A stretch of 64,000 nt of DNA from Romboutsia maritimum. Its GTDB lineage: Bacteria; Bacillota; Clostridia; Peptostreptococcales; Peptostreptococcaceae. Where the stretch lies: assembly GCF_002251085.2 (NCBI RefSeq), contig NZ_NOJZ02000007.1:59310-123309 (forward strand). The letters are read 5' to 3'. Within the stretch, counting starts at the first letter, position 1; every line of letters begins with the position of its first letter. The notes beneath the pieces were generated by a model. That model had not been told where the DNA came from and made no database searches. It saw nothing but the letters and a program-made list of their open reading frames with translations. Made by a program: the position numbers and the translations under genes. Below are positions 41,632-51,363 of the stretch, in pieces.

Positions 41632-43791
41632 CTACTCTACGATTCCTGATTCTTCTAATTTATGTTCAAACTTTTTAAGTATTGGTGTTGATGGTGTTTT
41701 GAAGAAATATCCAAATAATAAAAATACTATTGCCACTCCTATTAAGAATATTAAATCTATAACCACACTACTTACAAGGGGTCCTGCTACTGCCTCTCTA
41801 AATCCTCCTACTGAATATGTAAATGGTAAGAATGGCTGTAATATTTTAAAAATTTTAGGGTCTACTTGTATAGGATACGAACCTCCACTACTTGGTAATT
41901 GTATAATCATTATAACTATAGCTAATGCCTTTCCTACACTTCCAAACATCGATGTAAGTGTATAAATCATTATCATAAATGTAAACGAAGAAACTAATGA
42001 AAATAATACCATCAACCAAGTATTAACAGTATGTATCCCTAATATAAACTTATTACCTAATGCTACTATTAAAGCTTGAGTAAGTGATATCGTAAGGAAT
42101 GTAAGCATCTTTCCAAAATATTTTTGTCTTATTGTAAAATGTTCACTCCCTTTAAATGGCCTTACTTCTGTTTTTAATACATTTACTAATAATACTCCAC
42201 AAACCCAAAGAGAAAGTACTGTATATAAAGGTGCCATAGCTGAACCATAATTAGGAACTTCAAAAATAGGTTCTTCTTTTATATTAAATGGTTTAGCCAT
42301 AAAATCTCCCATAAATTCAGGATTACTTTGAAGTATTGATATTATTTTTATTATATCTTTGTTGTCTACTGTTTGTAATTTTTCACTTACAATTTTTATT
42401 AAGTCTTTATACTCATCTAAATTTTGATATAAATTAGATGATGTATCGATTGCTAAAGTACTTCCATCACCTGCTAAGTCTAAAAATTTATTAATTTCAT
42501 CTTGCATTTTAGTAGACCTTTGAACTAAATAAGATGCATCTTGAGTAGCAGTTAATAAACTATCTCCTATTTTCTTTAGTTCTGGTTTAGCTTGAGAATT
42601 ATATGTTCTTATTATATTAGACATATTAGCATTTGTATTATTAAGATTTTTAATAATAGTATTAATTAAACTTTTGTTAGCCTGTGCATTATTTGACATA
42701 TCATTTTGTAACTTATTAATATTTTCCTTTTCCATATCTATAGAAGTTTTAACATCCCTTAGTAAAACTGCCAAATTAGAAGTTGACTGACTTGGTTTTC
42801 TGCCATTAATATCTTCTAAAAATTCAATTGTTGCTTTTAATGTATTATCTATTCTCGCTACTTCTCTATTAATTTTATTCACAGAGCTACTTGAACTAGA
42901 TATAATTTTGTCATTTGCACTACTTGACATATCATTTAAAATATTATTTATTCTTTCTATTGATTCTTTTATTTGAGCTAAATTAAAATCAGTATTTTTT
43001 AAATTATCATTTAATGTATTTTGAGTACTTGAAATGAAATCATCTGTATTTATTCCATTTTGATTAACAGCATCCATATTACTAACCATGTCAACTATTC
43101 CAGATTTAACTTCATTTAAATAATCTTTCATGTTAATTGAGCTTGTATTAACACCTTTTATGACATTCATTATTGTGTCCATATTTCGGTCTATACTTAT
43201 TATAGAATCTTTTATTTTTAATATTTTATATTTATTTTCTTCTAACTTGTCTGCTTTTTCATTAGTTGATGTAAATATAGTTTCATTAACTGTCTCTATA
43301 AAACTAGTAGTTATTTCATCTACTAATGTACTTTTAGCTGAGCCCACTATTTTAACTGTCACTGGATTTACTTTAGTATCAGCTTTATATATTAACTGTG
43401 GTTTTTTTATATTATCAGATGTTACACTCATCATATCTTCAGAAAATGTAGGTGTTATCTCTATCATTGCATAGTATTTTCCATCTACTACACCCATATT
43501 TGCATCTTTACTTTTCACAAATTTCCAATTAATTTTTTCATTGTCTCTAAGTTTTTCTATTACTTCATTACCTATGTTTTTTTCTTCATCATTAAAAGTT
43601 GTACCTTTGTCATTGTTTACAACTGCAACTGGTATAGTTCCTGTATTTCCATAAGGATCCCAACTTGCTTTTATATTTACCCATGCATATAATGATGATA
43701 TAATTACAACTCCTACAACTATTACTAGTGCCATAGGGTTTTTAATTATATTCCTAAAGTCTTGCTTCCATACTTTTAATGCATTTCTCAT
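41632..43791 (-). CDS. YhgE/Pip-type membrane protein, ABC-2 permease-like (copy 1)
   Basis: 719 residues with the same layout as the next gene: helix at 18-38, WDPYGNTGTIPVAVVNNDKG, a long extracellular helical region rich in Asn and Ser, and a C-terminal block with SGGSYPIQVDPKIF and PFLPFTYSVGGFREAV. The paralogues have diverged in the coiled-coil part but keep the membrane parts, suggesting a heterodimer. It is the first gene of the operon, about 300 bases from tandem TetR-type operators. ATG follows AAGGTGGGACTATT. Confidence 0.85.
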   Translation of the reverse strand: MRNALKVWKQDFRNIIKNPMALVIVVGVVIISSLYAWVNIKASWDPYGNTGTIPVAVVNNDKGTTFNDEEKNIGNEVIEKLRDNEKINWKFVKSKDANMGVVDGKYYAMIEITPTFSEDMMSVTSDNIKKPQLIYKADTKVNPVTVKIVGSAKSTLVDEITTSFIETVNETIFTSTNEKADKLEENKYKILKIKDSIISIDRNMDTIMNVIKGVNTSSINMKDYLNEVKSGIVDMVSNMDAVNQNGINTDDFISSTQNTLNDNLKNTDFNLAQIKESIERINNILNDMSSSANDKIISSSSSSVNKINREVARIDNTLKATIEFLEDINGRKPSQSTSNLAVLLRDVKTSIDMEKENINKLQNDMSNNAQANKSLINTIIKNLNNTNANMSNIIRTYNSQAKPELKKIGDSLLTATQDASYLVQRSTKMQDEINKFLDLAGDGSTLAIDTSSNLYQNLDEYKDLIKIVSEKLQTVDNKDIIKIISILQSNPEFMGDFMAKPFNIKEEPIFEVPNYGSAMAPLYTVLSLWVCGVLLVNVLKTEVRPFKGSEHFTIRQKYFGKMLTFLTISLTQALIVALGNKFILGIHTVNTWLMVLFSLVSSFTFMIMIYTLTSMFGSVGKALAIVIMIIQLPSSGGSYPIQVDPKIFKILQPFLPFTYSVGGFREAVAGPLVSSVVIDLIFLIGVAIVFLLFGYFFKTPSTPILKKFEHKLEESGIVE

Positions 43792-44178
43792 AATAGTCCC
43801 ACCTTTATTGTATAACTCTTAAAAATTTTAATAATAATTTTCAATAATATAGAGTTATCTATATTATGATATTTTTTATTTCAGAAGTATCCTGTCAATT
43901 TATGATAAATTTTTACATAATATCTCAACATTATATATTATTTTATATTATAAGTAATATTTCTGCAATCTATTTGTTATTCTACATAATTTATAAAACT
44001 CCTTTTTTATTTCATCTTTCAAAATCATTCATCTATATAATATTAAGATTTCTTACATAATTTTTCAAGTCTTTTCTCAATTTTTTTGACTAATCAGTCA
44101 AAAAATTGACTTTCCAGTCATAAAACTATATAATTAGTTCTTATAATAACCAACTATTGGTAAATATGGAGGTAACTA
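43792..44178. promoter_or_regulatory. Divergent control region of the TetR gene and Pip operon
   Basis: Two 14-bp operators of identical form TGACT-N4-AGTCA lie at 44087-44100 and 44107-44120, exactly 20 bp (about two helical turns) apart. A plus-strand promoter TTGACT (44106-44111), 17 bases, TATAAT (44129-44134) overlaps the second one. On the minus strand TTGAAA-17-TAATAT around 44075-44045 can serve the Pip genes. The TetR protein probably represses both directions. The remaining sequence to 43860 is A/T-rich, with one ATAATATAGA/TCTATATTAT hairpin (near 43846-43870). Confidence 0.7.
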
Positions 44179-44826
44179 ATGTATGAAAAATTTACTAATC
44201 TAAACAATGAAAAACAAATTACTATATTAAATTGTGCAATAAAAGAATTTGCTCAAAATGGATATCATAAAGCTTCTACCGATAAAATAGCCTCAAGTTC
44301 AAATATTGCAAAAGGTAGTTTGTTTCACTATTTTAAAAACAAGAAAAATTTATATTTATATACAGTAAAACATTGCATGAATTTTATAAGTGCAAAAGTA
44401 AAAGATAAAGCAAGCAATATAGAGTCTAGTATATTTTACGAACGAATGAAATTTATATCTATATATAAACAAAACGTTTTCATTACTTATCCTCTATATA
44501 CTAAAATCTGTTTAGATGCTTTTTCAAATTCTGACGAAGAAATTAAAGAAGAATTACAAGTATTAATAAATAAATATTATACTGATAGCATGACTTTTAT
44601 GGAAGATTATGTTGTAAAGTATTTAGATAAAGAATATCTAAGAAAAGATATAGATATTAAAGACGTGTTATTTATGACCACTACTGTTTTTGAAGCCCTA
44701 AGTAAAAAATATATAAGTTTATACAAATCCGAGTCAAATATAGAAAATATATGTATTAATGTAATCTTTAAAGAATTCGATAAATATATAGATATTTTAA
44801 AATATGGATTATATAAAAATAATTAA
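44179..44826 (+). CDS. TetR/AcrR family transcriptional regulator
   Basis: 215 residues. N-terminal helix-turn-helix: ITILNCAIKEFAQNGYHKAS, TDKIASSSNIAKGSLFHYFK and NKKNLYLYTV are the TetR DNA-binding signature. The C-terminal ligand domain is helical, with FMEDYVVKYL, and gives no ligand clue. It is divergent from the two Pip exporters, and two perfect-form palindromes lie between them, so it very probably represses the pair and itself. ATG follows GGAGGTAACTA. Confidence 0.9.
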   Translation: MYEKFTNLNNEKQITILNCAIKEFAQNGYHKASTDKIASSSNIAKGSLFHYFKNKKNLYLYTVKHCMNFISAKVKDKASNIESSIFYERMKFISIYKQNVFITYPLYTKICLDAFSNSDEEIKEELQVLINKYYTDSMTFMEDYVVKYLDKEYLRKDIDIKDVLFMTTTVFEALSKKYISLYKSESNIENICINVIFKEFDKYIDILKYGLYKNN

Positions 44827-44945
44827 TCTAAAATAACTATAATTTACCTTAAATTAACCTTACATTTTTCTCAATTCAGTTGTTTTTTTTAAAATTTTAA
44901 GTATTATATTAATATCATTATATTTAATCATTAAGGAGGTTTTAT

Positions 44946-46028
44946 ATGAAAACTTATTTACTACCTATTGGTGTATCTGCTTTTATATTTCCGTTTTTAG
45001 CTTTTTTAAGTATAGTACCTTACATAATATATACTTATAAAAAACACGGCAATGTTAGTAGATTTAAAACTTTTATACTTTATACTTTTGCATTTTATAT
45101 GTTAACAGCTTTCTTTTTAACTATGCTTCCTCTACCTACTGTAGATAAACCTAGAGGTATTAATATTTCATATACTCAATTAATTCCTTTTAATTTTATC
45201 AATGATATATTAAAAGAAACTAATATTGAATTATCAAAACCTCAAACTTATCTTTATTTAGTTAGAGAAAGAGCTTTTTTGCAAGTATTTTTTAATGCTT
45301 TACTACTTCTGCCTTTAGGTGTATATCTTAGATACTTATTTAAAAAAGACTTAAAAAAGACTATACTTATATGTTTTTTAGTTTCTTTATTTTTTGAAAT
45401 AACTCAAAGAACTGGAATATATGGAATATATAAATATCCATACAGATTATTTGATGTTGATGATTTAATGTTAAATACTTTTGGTGGATTTATAGGCTTT
45501 TATGTAGCTCCTTTATTTAAATTTATATTACCTGATATAAGTGATAAAGATGATATACCTGTTGTTTATGGTAATTTGGCTTCTTATCCAAAACGTATAT
45601 TTGCATTTTTACTTGACCTTATAATGTTCGAATTTTTGTTTAATGTTAATAATACAAGTATTTTATTTTTCATAATTTCTTCGTTTATTTATTTTATGCT
45701 TATTCCTTATATAACAAACGGAATTACTTTTGGAAATTTTGTATTAGGACTTAGACTTAAAGGCAGCGAAGAAAAATTAGATTTAAAATCTTTGGTTAAA
45801 AGATATTCAATACTTATATACGGAGTATTTGGTGTTAACAGATTTTTAAATGTTATAACTAATAATTTAGCTTCTATTGAAAAATATGACTTTATGCTAT
45901 TTTTCTTTGCAATCCAAATAATTTTTGATATTATATGTCTTATTCACTTAATAAGTCATATAATAAAAAAAGACAAAGCTCTTATTTATGATAAAATAAG
46001 TAATATAAATATAGTCAATATTAGATAA
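44946..46028 (+). CDS. VanZ-like protein fused to an RDD domain
   Basis: 360 residues. Helices 1-5 (residues 1-200) form a VanZ-like domain, with LLLPLGVYLRYLFKKDLKKT and the DVDDLMLNTFGGFIGF motif. The C-terminal part from about 215 is an RDD domain (YPKRIFAFLLDLIMFEFLF ... GNFVLGLRL) with three helices. VanZ-like proteins are linked to teicoplanin or lipopeptide tolerance in some Firmicutes, but the mechanism is unknown. Stand-alone gene with AAGGAGGTTTTAT start and its own terminator. Confidence 0.82.
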   Translation: MKTYLLPIGVSAFIFPFLAFLSIVPYIIYTYKKHGNVSRFKTFILYTFAFYMLTAFFLTMLPLPTVDKPRGINISYTQLIPFNFINDILKETNIELSKPQTYLYLVRERAFLQVFFNALLLLPLGVYLRYLFKKDLKKTILICFLVSLFFEITQRTGIYGIYKYPYRLFDVDDLMLNTFGGFIGFYVAPLFKFILPDISDKDDIPVVYGNLASYPKRIFAFLLDLIMFEFLFNVNNTSILFFIISSFIYFMLIPYITNGITFGNFVLGLRLKGSEEKLDLKSLVKRYSILIYGVFGVNRFLNVITNNLASIEKYDFMLFFFAIQIIFDIICLIHLISHIIKKDKALIYDKISNINIVNIR

Positions 46029-46051
46029 ATCGCATATTAATGAAATTTAAT

Positions 46052-46088
46052 AAAAAATACCCTATAAATATTTTATAGGGTATTTTTT
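46052..46088. terminator. Bidirectional terminator between vanZ-like and DUF4397 genes
   Basis: AAAAAATACCCTATAAA and its complement flank a 4-base loop; both strands end in T runs. The genes on either side converge here. Confidence 0.9.
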
Positions 46089-46099
46089 ATTAAATTTCA

Positions 46100-46714
46100 T
46101 TATCTACATAAATAGGTGTTTCCATCAACTGACTGAATAGCAGCTAAATCTGGAGAATCTCCTACTATATATATAGTATATATTCTATTTCCATTTAAAG
46201 TTACCTTAAGTGGCAATACTGTAGTTTTATTACTATTTAAAACTACCCTAATTCTATAATTCCCTGGATATACATTTGCATAGCTACTACCTTCTCTAAA
46301 TTGTATATCATTAATCAATTCTTGACCATCTACTAAAACATCTATTGCTGGTGCATTAGGTGATAGATGCACTATTCTAAAAGTAGAAAAATCATTTGAT
46401 GGTATCTGTTTTACATGATCTATTATTATTAATAAAGATAAATCATCTAAATTTCCTGTAGCTGCTACTGTTATCATTTCCCCTTCAGGAACATCTACCA
46501 TTTGACTTATAACTGGTGTTTCATTTGTCCCCGCTGGATATACATCAATTTTATATTCTCCTGCTTGTAGTGGTAGATAATCTGTAAAATTCATATACTC
46601 TAAATTAGAAAATACTAACGAGTCATTTACATATACATCTACAGCTGGAGCCTGTGGTGCAGCATGAAACACTCGAACTAAGGATGTACCTTGTTCTATT
46701 TTTAAACAATCCAT
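46100..46714 (-). CDS. Two-copy DUF4397 protein
   Basis: 204 residues made of two DUF4397 repeats: LVRVFHAAPQAPAVDVYVND (near residue 11) and FRIVHLSPNAPAIDVLVDG (near 110), each followed by the YxVxxGxYxI beta pattern. No signal peptide is present although many DUF4397 proteins are exported. In spore-formers such proteins can be surface or spore layers, which is inference. It ends in a Cys-containing YLCR. ATG follows GGGGGGATTTTTAA. The gene is convergent with the VanZ-RDD gene. Confidence 0.8.
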   Translation of the reverse strand: MDCLKIEQGTSLVRVFHAAPQAPAVDVYVNDSLVFSNLEYMNFTDYLPLQAGEYKIDVYPAGTNETPVISQMVDVPEGEMITVAATGNLDDLSLLIIIDHVKQIPSNDFSTFRIVHLSPNAPAIDVLVDGQELINDIQFREGSSYANVYPGNYRIRVVLNSNKTTVLPLKVTLNGNRIYTIYIVGDSPDLAAIQSVDGNTYLCR

Positions 46715-46866
46715 TTAAAAATCCCCCCTGATGTCTATTTTGGTTCTATATATAGTATGTTTCTTTATAGTAATTTGTTAATATTATGAATTTGAATTTT
46801 TAAATCTTATATATCCCTCTGTCAAAATAGCAACAACAGAAAATATAATCCCTATTAATTGCTTAA

Positions 46867-49491
46867 TTAATTCTTCTTTATTGATTTACTAGATTCCATT
46901 AATAAACTTGATAATATTGCTAATCCAAAACAAATTCCAGCATTTATAAATCCAAAACTTGGTGGAATAGAAAATATATCTCTCATAAACGGTAATAATG
47001 TTACACTAAACATACATAAGCATATAACAACTGCTCCTAAAACATATTTATTACTTGTAAATCCAAGTTTAAATATTGTTTCAGTATTAGATCTTGATGC
47101 AAATGTTTGTATTATTCTTGATAAAGTAAGTGTAGCAAATGCCATTGCAGTTCCTAATTCTGATGAGTGTTGCATTCCTATATATTGAGCTATTATAGTA
47201 ACTACACCTATTATAGTACCTCTAGTTAAAACTGCTCTTAATGTTTTTCCTTCTAATATACCTTCTTTTGGATTTCTTGGTGAAACTTTCATTACATCTC
47301 TTTCTGGTTGTTCAAGCCCTAAAGCTATTGCTGGTAGAGAGTCAGTTACTAAATTTATAAATAATAATTGTAATGTTGTAAATGGATTTGACCAGTCTGC
47401 TAATACTGCAAATAATATAGCTATTATTCCACCTAAATTTCCTGAGAATAAATAAGTTATTGATTTTTTTATATTGTTATAAACTGTTCTTCCAACTTCT
47501 ACTGCTTTAACTATAGTTGCAAAGTTATCATCAAGTAATACCATAGCCGATGCATCTTTAGCAACTTCTGTACCACTACCCATTCCAATTCCTATATCTG
47601 CTTGTTTTAAAGCTGGTGCATCATTAACACCATCACCTGTCATAGCACATACTTTGCCCTTTTTTTGCCATGCTTTTACTATTCTTATTTTGTTTTCTGG
47701 TGAAACTCTTGCATAAACTGATATTTTTTCTAATTTTTTATCTAATTCCTCATCACTTAAATTATCTAGTTCTTGACCTGTAAGTGCTAAATCACCATCA
47801 ACCATTATACCTATATCTTTTGCTATTGCTTTTGCTGTTGTTTTATGATCCCCTGTTATCATTACTGTTTTTATACCTGAGTTTTTAGCACTTTTAACAG
47901 CTTCATATACTTCTTCTCTTGGAGGGTCTATCATTGCCATAAGACCCACTAAAGTTAAATCTTTTTCGTCTTCTATTGCTGGACTAAAGTTTTCATCTTC
48001 TATATCTTTAGTTGCAAATGCTAAAACTCTTAATGCTTTATTTGAAAATTCTTCATTAACCTTTTTATATTCATTTATTATTTCTTCAGTAATAGGTACT
48101 AATTCACCATCATTTAATGCGTATTTACACCTACTGAAAACAACATCTGGAGCTCCCTTTGTCAGCATAATTACTTTATCATCTATATTATTTACTGTTG
48201 ACATAAGTTTTCTATCACTGTCAAACGGTAATTCACTAAGTCTTTTATATTTTTCTCTAATTTCTTTATAATTTAAATCATTTTTTTGTGCAAAGTTTAT
48301 AAGAGCTACTTCTGTAGGATCACCTATTTCTACTCCTTCATGAGTTATATCTGAATCATTACAAAGTACAGATGCTAATGTTAATGATTCTCCTTGAATT
48401 AAATTATAATTAGTTAGTGCTATTTCACTCGCATCTATATTATCAGCTAAGCTAAGTTCTTCCACTCCATACATATAAGTATCTACAACCGTCATTTTGT
48501 TTTGAGTTAATGTACCTGTCTTATCTGTACATATTATACTTGTAGACCCTAGTGTCTCAACTGCTGGTAATTTTCTTATTATAGCTTGTTTTTTAGCCAT
48601 TGTATTTGTCCCAACTGCTAAAACTATTGTAACTATTGAAGATAATGCTTCTGGTATAGCTGCAACTGCTATTGCTATTGCAAACATAAATGAGTCAACT
48701 ACATTTGAACCTCTTATAACTTGGATACCAAATATTATAGCTGATAAAGCTACTATTCCTATCCCTAACTTTTTCCCAAAGTCGTCTAATTTTTCTTGAA
48801 GAGGTGTTTGTTTATTTTCAGCATTTTCTAGTAAGTTAGCTATTTTACCTACTTCAGTATTCATCCCACAAGCCGTAACTACATACATTGCTCTACCATA
48901 AACTACCATAGAACCACTAAATACCATATTCTTTTGATCGCCTAACGCACTATCATCTTTTATAATATCTTCATATTTTAAAACTGGTTCAGATTCACCT
49001 GTTAGCATTCCTTCTACAACCTTAAAAGTTTGAGCTTCTATTATTCTCCCGTCTGCTGGTACATAATCTCCAGCTTCAAGAATCACAATATCTCCAGGTA
49101 CTAATTCTCTTGATGATATATTAATTTTAGTATTATTTCTTATTACCTTAGCATTCGGAACAGATAACTGCTTTAAACTAGCAAGTGAACCTTCTGCTTT
49201 TTTAGTTTGAACTACACCAAGTATCGAATTTAGTATTAATACTGCAAATATTATACTTGATTCAACCACTTCTCCTAAAAATACCTGAACTAAGGCTGCT
49301 ATTAAAAGAATTATAACTAACGGGTCTTTAAAACTATCCATAAATAACTTCCACGTTGGTATTTTTTCTTTTTCTTGTAATTCATTGTATCCATCTTTTT
49401 CTAATCTTATTTTAACTTCACTACTTAAAAGTCCTTCAAAACTACTATTTAAAGTACTTATTGATTCTTCAATACTTTTTTTATAAAACAT
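46867..49491 (-). CDS. P2-type cation ATPase under a Mn2+ riboswitch
   Basis: 874 residues from ATG 49491, chosen for TGGAGGG 6 bases upstream; the longer frame runs into the riboswitch. P-type ATPase motifs: phosphorylation site CTDKTGTLT near residue 335, TGES, KGAPDVVF and MTGDGVNDAPALKQADIG. The N-terminal cation-ATPase domain (SLNSSFEGLLSSEVKIRLEK) and the membrane site PEAL in the fourth helix resemble SERCA/PacL calcium pumps. The yybP-ykoY leader argues for manganese efflux, as for similar pumps in other Firmicutes. Substrate is therefore Mn2+ or Ca2+, with Mn2+ favoured. Confidence 0.88.
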   Translation of the reverse strand: MFYKKSIEESISTLNSSFEGLLSSEVKIRLEKDGYNELQEKEKIPTWKLFMDSFKDPLVIILLIAALVQVFLGEVVESSIIFAVLILNSILGVVQTKKAEGSLASLKQLSVPNAKVIRNNTKINISSRELVPGDIVILEAGDYVPADGRIIEAQTFKVVEGMLTGESEPVLKYEDIIKDDSALGDQKNMVFSGSMVVYGRAMYVVTACGMNTEVGKIANLLENAENKQTPLQEKLDDFGKKLGIGIVALSAIIFGIQVIRGSNVVDSFMFAIAIAVAAIPEALSSIVTIVLAVGTNTMAKKQAIIRKLPAVETLGSTSIICTDKTGTLTQNKMTVVDTYMYGVEELSLADNIDASEIALTNYNLIQGESLTLASVLCNDSDITHEGVEIGDPTEVALINFAQKNDLNYKEIREKYKRLSELPFDSDRKLMSTVNNIDDKVIMLTKGAPDVVFSRCKYALNDGELVPITEEIINEYKKVNEEFSNKALRVLAFATKDIEDENFSPAIEDEKDLTLVGLMAMIDPPREEVYEAVKSAKNSGIKTVMITGDHKTTAKAIAKDIGIMVDGDLALTGQELDNLSDEELDKKLEKISVYARVSPENKIRIVKAWQKKGKVCAMTGDGVNDAPALKQADIGIGMGSGTEVAKDASAMVLLDDNFATIVKAVEVGRTVYNNIKKSITYLFSGNLGGIIAILFAVLADWSNPFTTLQLLFINLVTDSLPAIALGLEQPERDVMKVSPRNPKEGILEGKTLRAVLTRGTIIGVVTIIAQYIGMQHSSELGTAMAFATLTLSRIIQTFASRSNTETIFKLGFTSNKYVLGAVVICLCMFSVTLLPFMRDIFSIPPSFGFINAGICFGLAILSSLLMESSKSIKKN

Positions 49492-49552
49492 AATATCCCT
49501 CCATTTTAATTTTTTTCCTAAGATGATTATAATTATCGTCATTTCCTAAAAT

Positions 49553-49600
49553 AAAAAAGACCTCCAAAATAGACTTTATTAAATCTACTTTGAAGGTCTT
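49553..49600 (-). terminator. Terminator stem of the Mn2+ riboswitch
   Basis: AAGACCTTCAAAGTAGA and its complement TCTATTTTGGAGGTCTT with loop and TTTTTT on the minus strand. The 5' arm overlaps the aptamer's closing GCAAGACC strand, as expected for metal-controlled antitermination. Confidence 0.85.
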
Positions 49601-49697
49601 GCTAACAAGTTAATTCTTGCTAATCAACCGGGATATGTAATCCGAAATGACGATTGATTATCACTTTTGTGAAAGCTACTCCCCTTCAAGGGAATCT
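49592..49697 (-). promoter_or_regulatory. yybP-ykoY manganese riboswitch
   Basis: The minus-strand RNA shows the conserved pieces: AAGGGGAGTAGCTT, the loop CAATCGTCATTTCGG, CCCGGTTGA, and the closing TTAGCAAGACC. These are diagnostic of the yybP-ykoY class that binds Mn2+. The alternative terminator follows and the P-type ATPase starts about 100 bases downstream. Mn2+ binding should favour read-through. Confidence 0.9.
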
Positions 49698-49861
49698 TAT
49701 TTATTTATACAATCATTATATTCATTTAATTAGATTTTAGCAATAGTTTTTTTTAATTTTACATTTTCTTAACATTCTTATCTAATTATTTTAAATTCAT
49801 CAAATTATTTTAAAATTATATGAGCATAATAAATGTAACTATTCTAAAGGGTGGGATAACT

Positions 49862-50425
49862 GTGAAAAATAAAAAATTAAAAATATTACTTTATATTACA
49901 TATATTTTTTCTATAATATTTTTTGTATTTAAAAATGAATATGGGAAAAGTGTCCTTAGTTTACTTTGTTTAGTCATAACTTTTATATTAAGCAAATTAT
50001 ATTCTAATAATTTCAGCTTACTCGATAAAAACTTATTTATAGTAGGTAATTTATTTATACTTTCCTCCTTTTTATTAGGATCTTGCTATAATCTTTATGA
50101 CAAAATAAAATTTTATGATGATTTTTTACATTTGTGGTCAGGATTTATATCTGTTAAAATCGGTTGGAATATATTAAATGTTATAACATTAGAAAATATA
50201 TCTAATAAAATCCTAGTTTTTGTCGTTCTTTTTTTCTTTGCTCTAGGAATATCTGGTCTATGTGAAATATCTGAATATCTGTTAGATGTATTATTTAATG
50301 CTACTACTCAATCAGGTGGATTAAAAGATACCATGCAAGATATGATTGATGCTTTAGTTGGATGTATTTTAATGATTATATATTATTATACTAAATTTAA
50401 AACAGTATTTAATTTTTATAAATAA
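49862..50425 (+). CDS. Multi-pass membrane protein, DUF2238/YjdF-like
   Basis: 187 residues from GTG 49862, chosen for GGGTGGG 7 bases upstream. Five or six membrane helices. The motifs YDDFLHLWSGF near residue 88 and the pair EISEYLLDVL with QSGGLKDTMQDMIDALVG near 150 resemble the DUF2238/YjdF family, whose Asp, His and Glu residues look like a buried polar site. Function unknown. It diverges from the Mn2+ riboswitch and ends in a strong terminator. Confidence 0.6.
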   Translation: MKNKKLKILLYITYIFSIIFFVFKNEYGKSVLSLLCLVITFILSKLYSNNFSLLDKNLFIVGNLFILSSFLLGSCYNLYDKIKFYDDFLHLWSGFISVKIGWNILNVITLENISNKILVFVVLFFFALGISGLCEISEYLLDVLFNATTQSGGLKDTMQDMIDALVGCILMIIYYYTKFKTVFNFYK

Positions 50426-50462
50426 TTTTTTGGGGAACAAATCGTTCCCCAAAAAATTTTTC
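50426..50462. terminator. Bidirectional terminator
   Basis: TTTTTTGGGGAACAAATCGTTCCCCAAAAAA: a GGGGAAC/GTTCCCC stem flanked by T and A runs, between convergent genes. Confidence 0.9.
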
Positions 50463-50470
50463 AATGTAAT

Positions 50471-50902
50471 TTACTTATTCATGTTATCTTGTTGTAGTTT
50501 TTTTACAAATTTAAGTTCTTTAATAAAATCATCTGCTTGATTATGATCTATATATAACAAACAAGATATATCATCTATTTCTTCACTTATTCTTGTAGCT
50601 ATTCTTACATGGTCTTCTAGTTGTTTTGTTTCAAATTTATATATCAAATCTAAGTGCTTCTTTTCTCCATTTATAACTACGTCTATACTATTTTCTTTTA
50701 TTTCAATATCTACATCTTTTTGCGTATCACTCATAGATATATTTTTAAATTTAGTATATTTAAATGAATGCCCTTTATAATCAAATCTGTTACTTTCTTT
50801 TATTTGTTTTAGTATATATTCGCCATCTTCAACTGAATTTACAAATTCATCTTCTTCATAAAAATAATATTTAGCTAAATAATCCAATTTATACTTACTC
50901 AT
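50471..50902 (-). CDS. Hypothetical acidic protein
   Basis: 143 residues, soluble, no signal peptide. Alternating strand and helix segments (YILKQIKESNRFDYKGHSFK, VDIEIKENSIDVVINGEKKH) and a helical C-terminus ending in FIKELKFVKKLQQ. I do not recognise a family. ATG follows AGGAGGAAAAT. It lies 61 bases downstream of another unknown gene on the same strand, so the two may form an operon between the membrane-protein gene and surE. Confidence 0.6.
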   Translation of the reverse strand: MSKYKLDYLAKYYFYEEDEFVNSVEDGEYILKQIKESNRFDYKGHSFKYTKFKNISMSDTQKDVDIEIKENSIDVVINGEKKHLDLIYKFETKQLEDHVRIATRISEEIDDISCLLYIDHNQADDFIKELKFVKKLQQDNMNK

Positions 50903-50963
50903 ATTTTCCTCCTATAATTTCAATATAAATTAGTATTTGCTAAATTAATATAATTATGTTGTA

Positions 50964-51224
50964 TTATTGTTCATCAAAATCTACATGTATTTTACCTTGT
51001 GGTGAGTTTATATCTATATAAGATAAATTAAAGTTCTCATCCATAAGATCTATTTTATATTCAAAAAATATATCATCTTCTTTTTTTGACATAAATATGT
51101 AACTCCCATTTTCTTTATCTTCTATTTCATCACATATCTCATCGTATATTTCTTGACCATCTACATGTCCTTGATATCCTGCATTTTTTATTTTTTCTTC
51201 TATTAGTGAGTATATTTCTTGCAT
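50964..51224 (-). CDS. Small acidic hypothetical protein
   Basis: 86 residues, very acidic (DEICDEIEDKEN), with an N-terminal helix and a C-terminal beta pattern (IFFEYKIDLMDENFNLSYID). One Cys, no signal or membrane segment. ATG follows AGGAAGGAACTAACAAA. Family not recognised. A promoter-sized A/T-rich gap separates it from surE upstream. Confidence 0.6.
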   Translation of the reverse strand: MQEIYSLIEEKIKNAGYQGHVDGQEIYDEICDEIEDKENGSYIFMSKKEDDIFFEYKIDLMDENFNLSYIDINSPQGKIHVDFDEQ

Positions 51225-51363
51225 TTTGTTAGTTCCTTCCTATATTTAAAATAGTGTATTTGTTTATAGTTTTATGTTTTACAATTTACTTTATTATAAA
51301 TCATAGTATATAAGATTTTTTTATTTTTGGCTATATTTTACTAAATACTTTTTCTCTATACAT

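Noticed and set aside
46760..46880. Short hydrophobic frame just after the P-type ATPase (IIFSVVAILTEGYIRFK)
   Set aside because: It could be a 30-residue membrane peptide, but it has no ATG, GTG or TTG start and no ribosome binding site.
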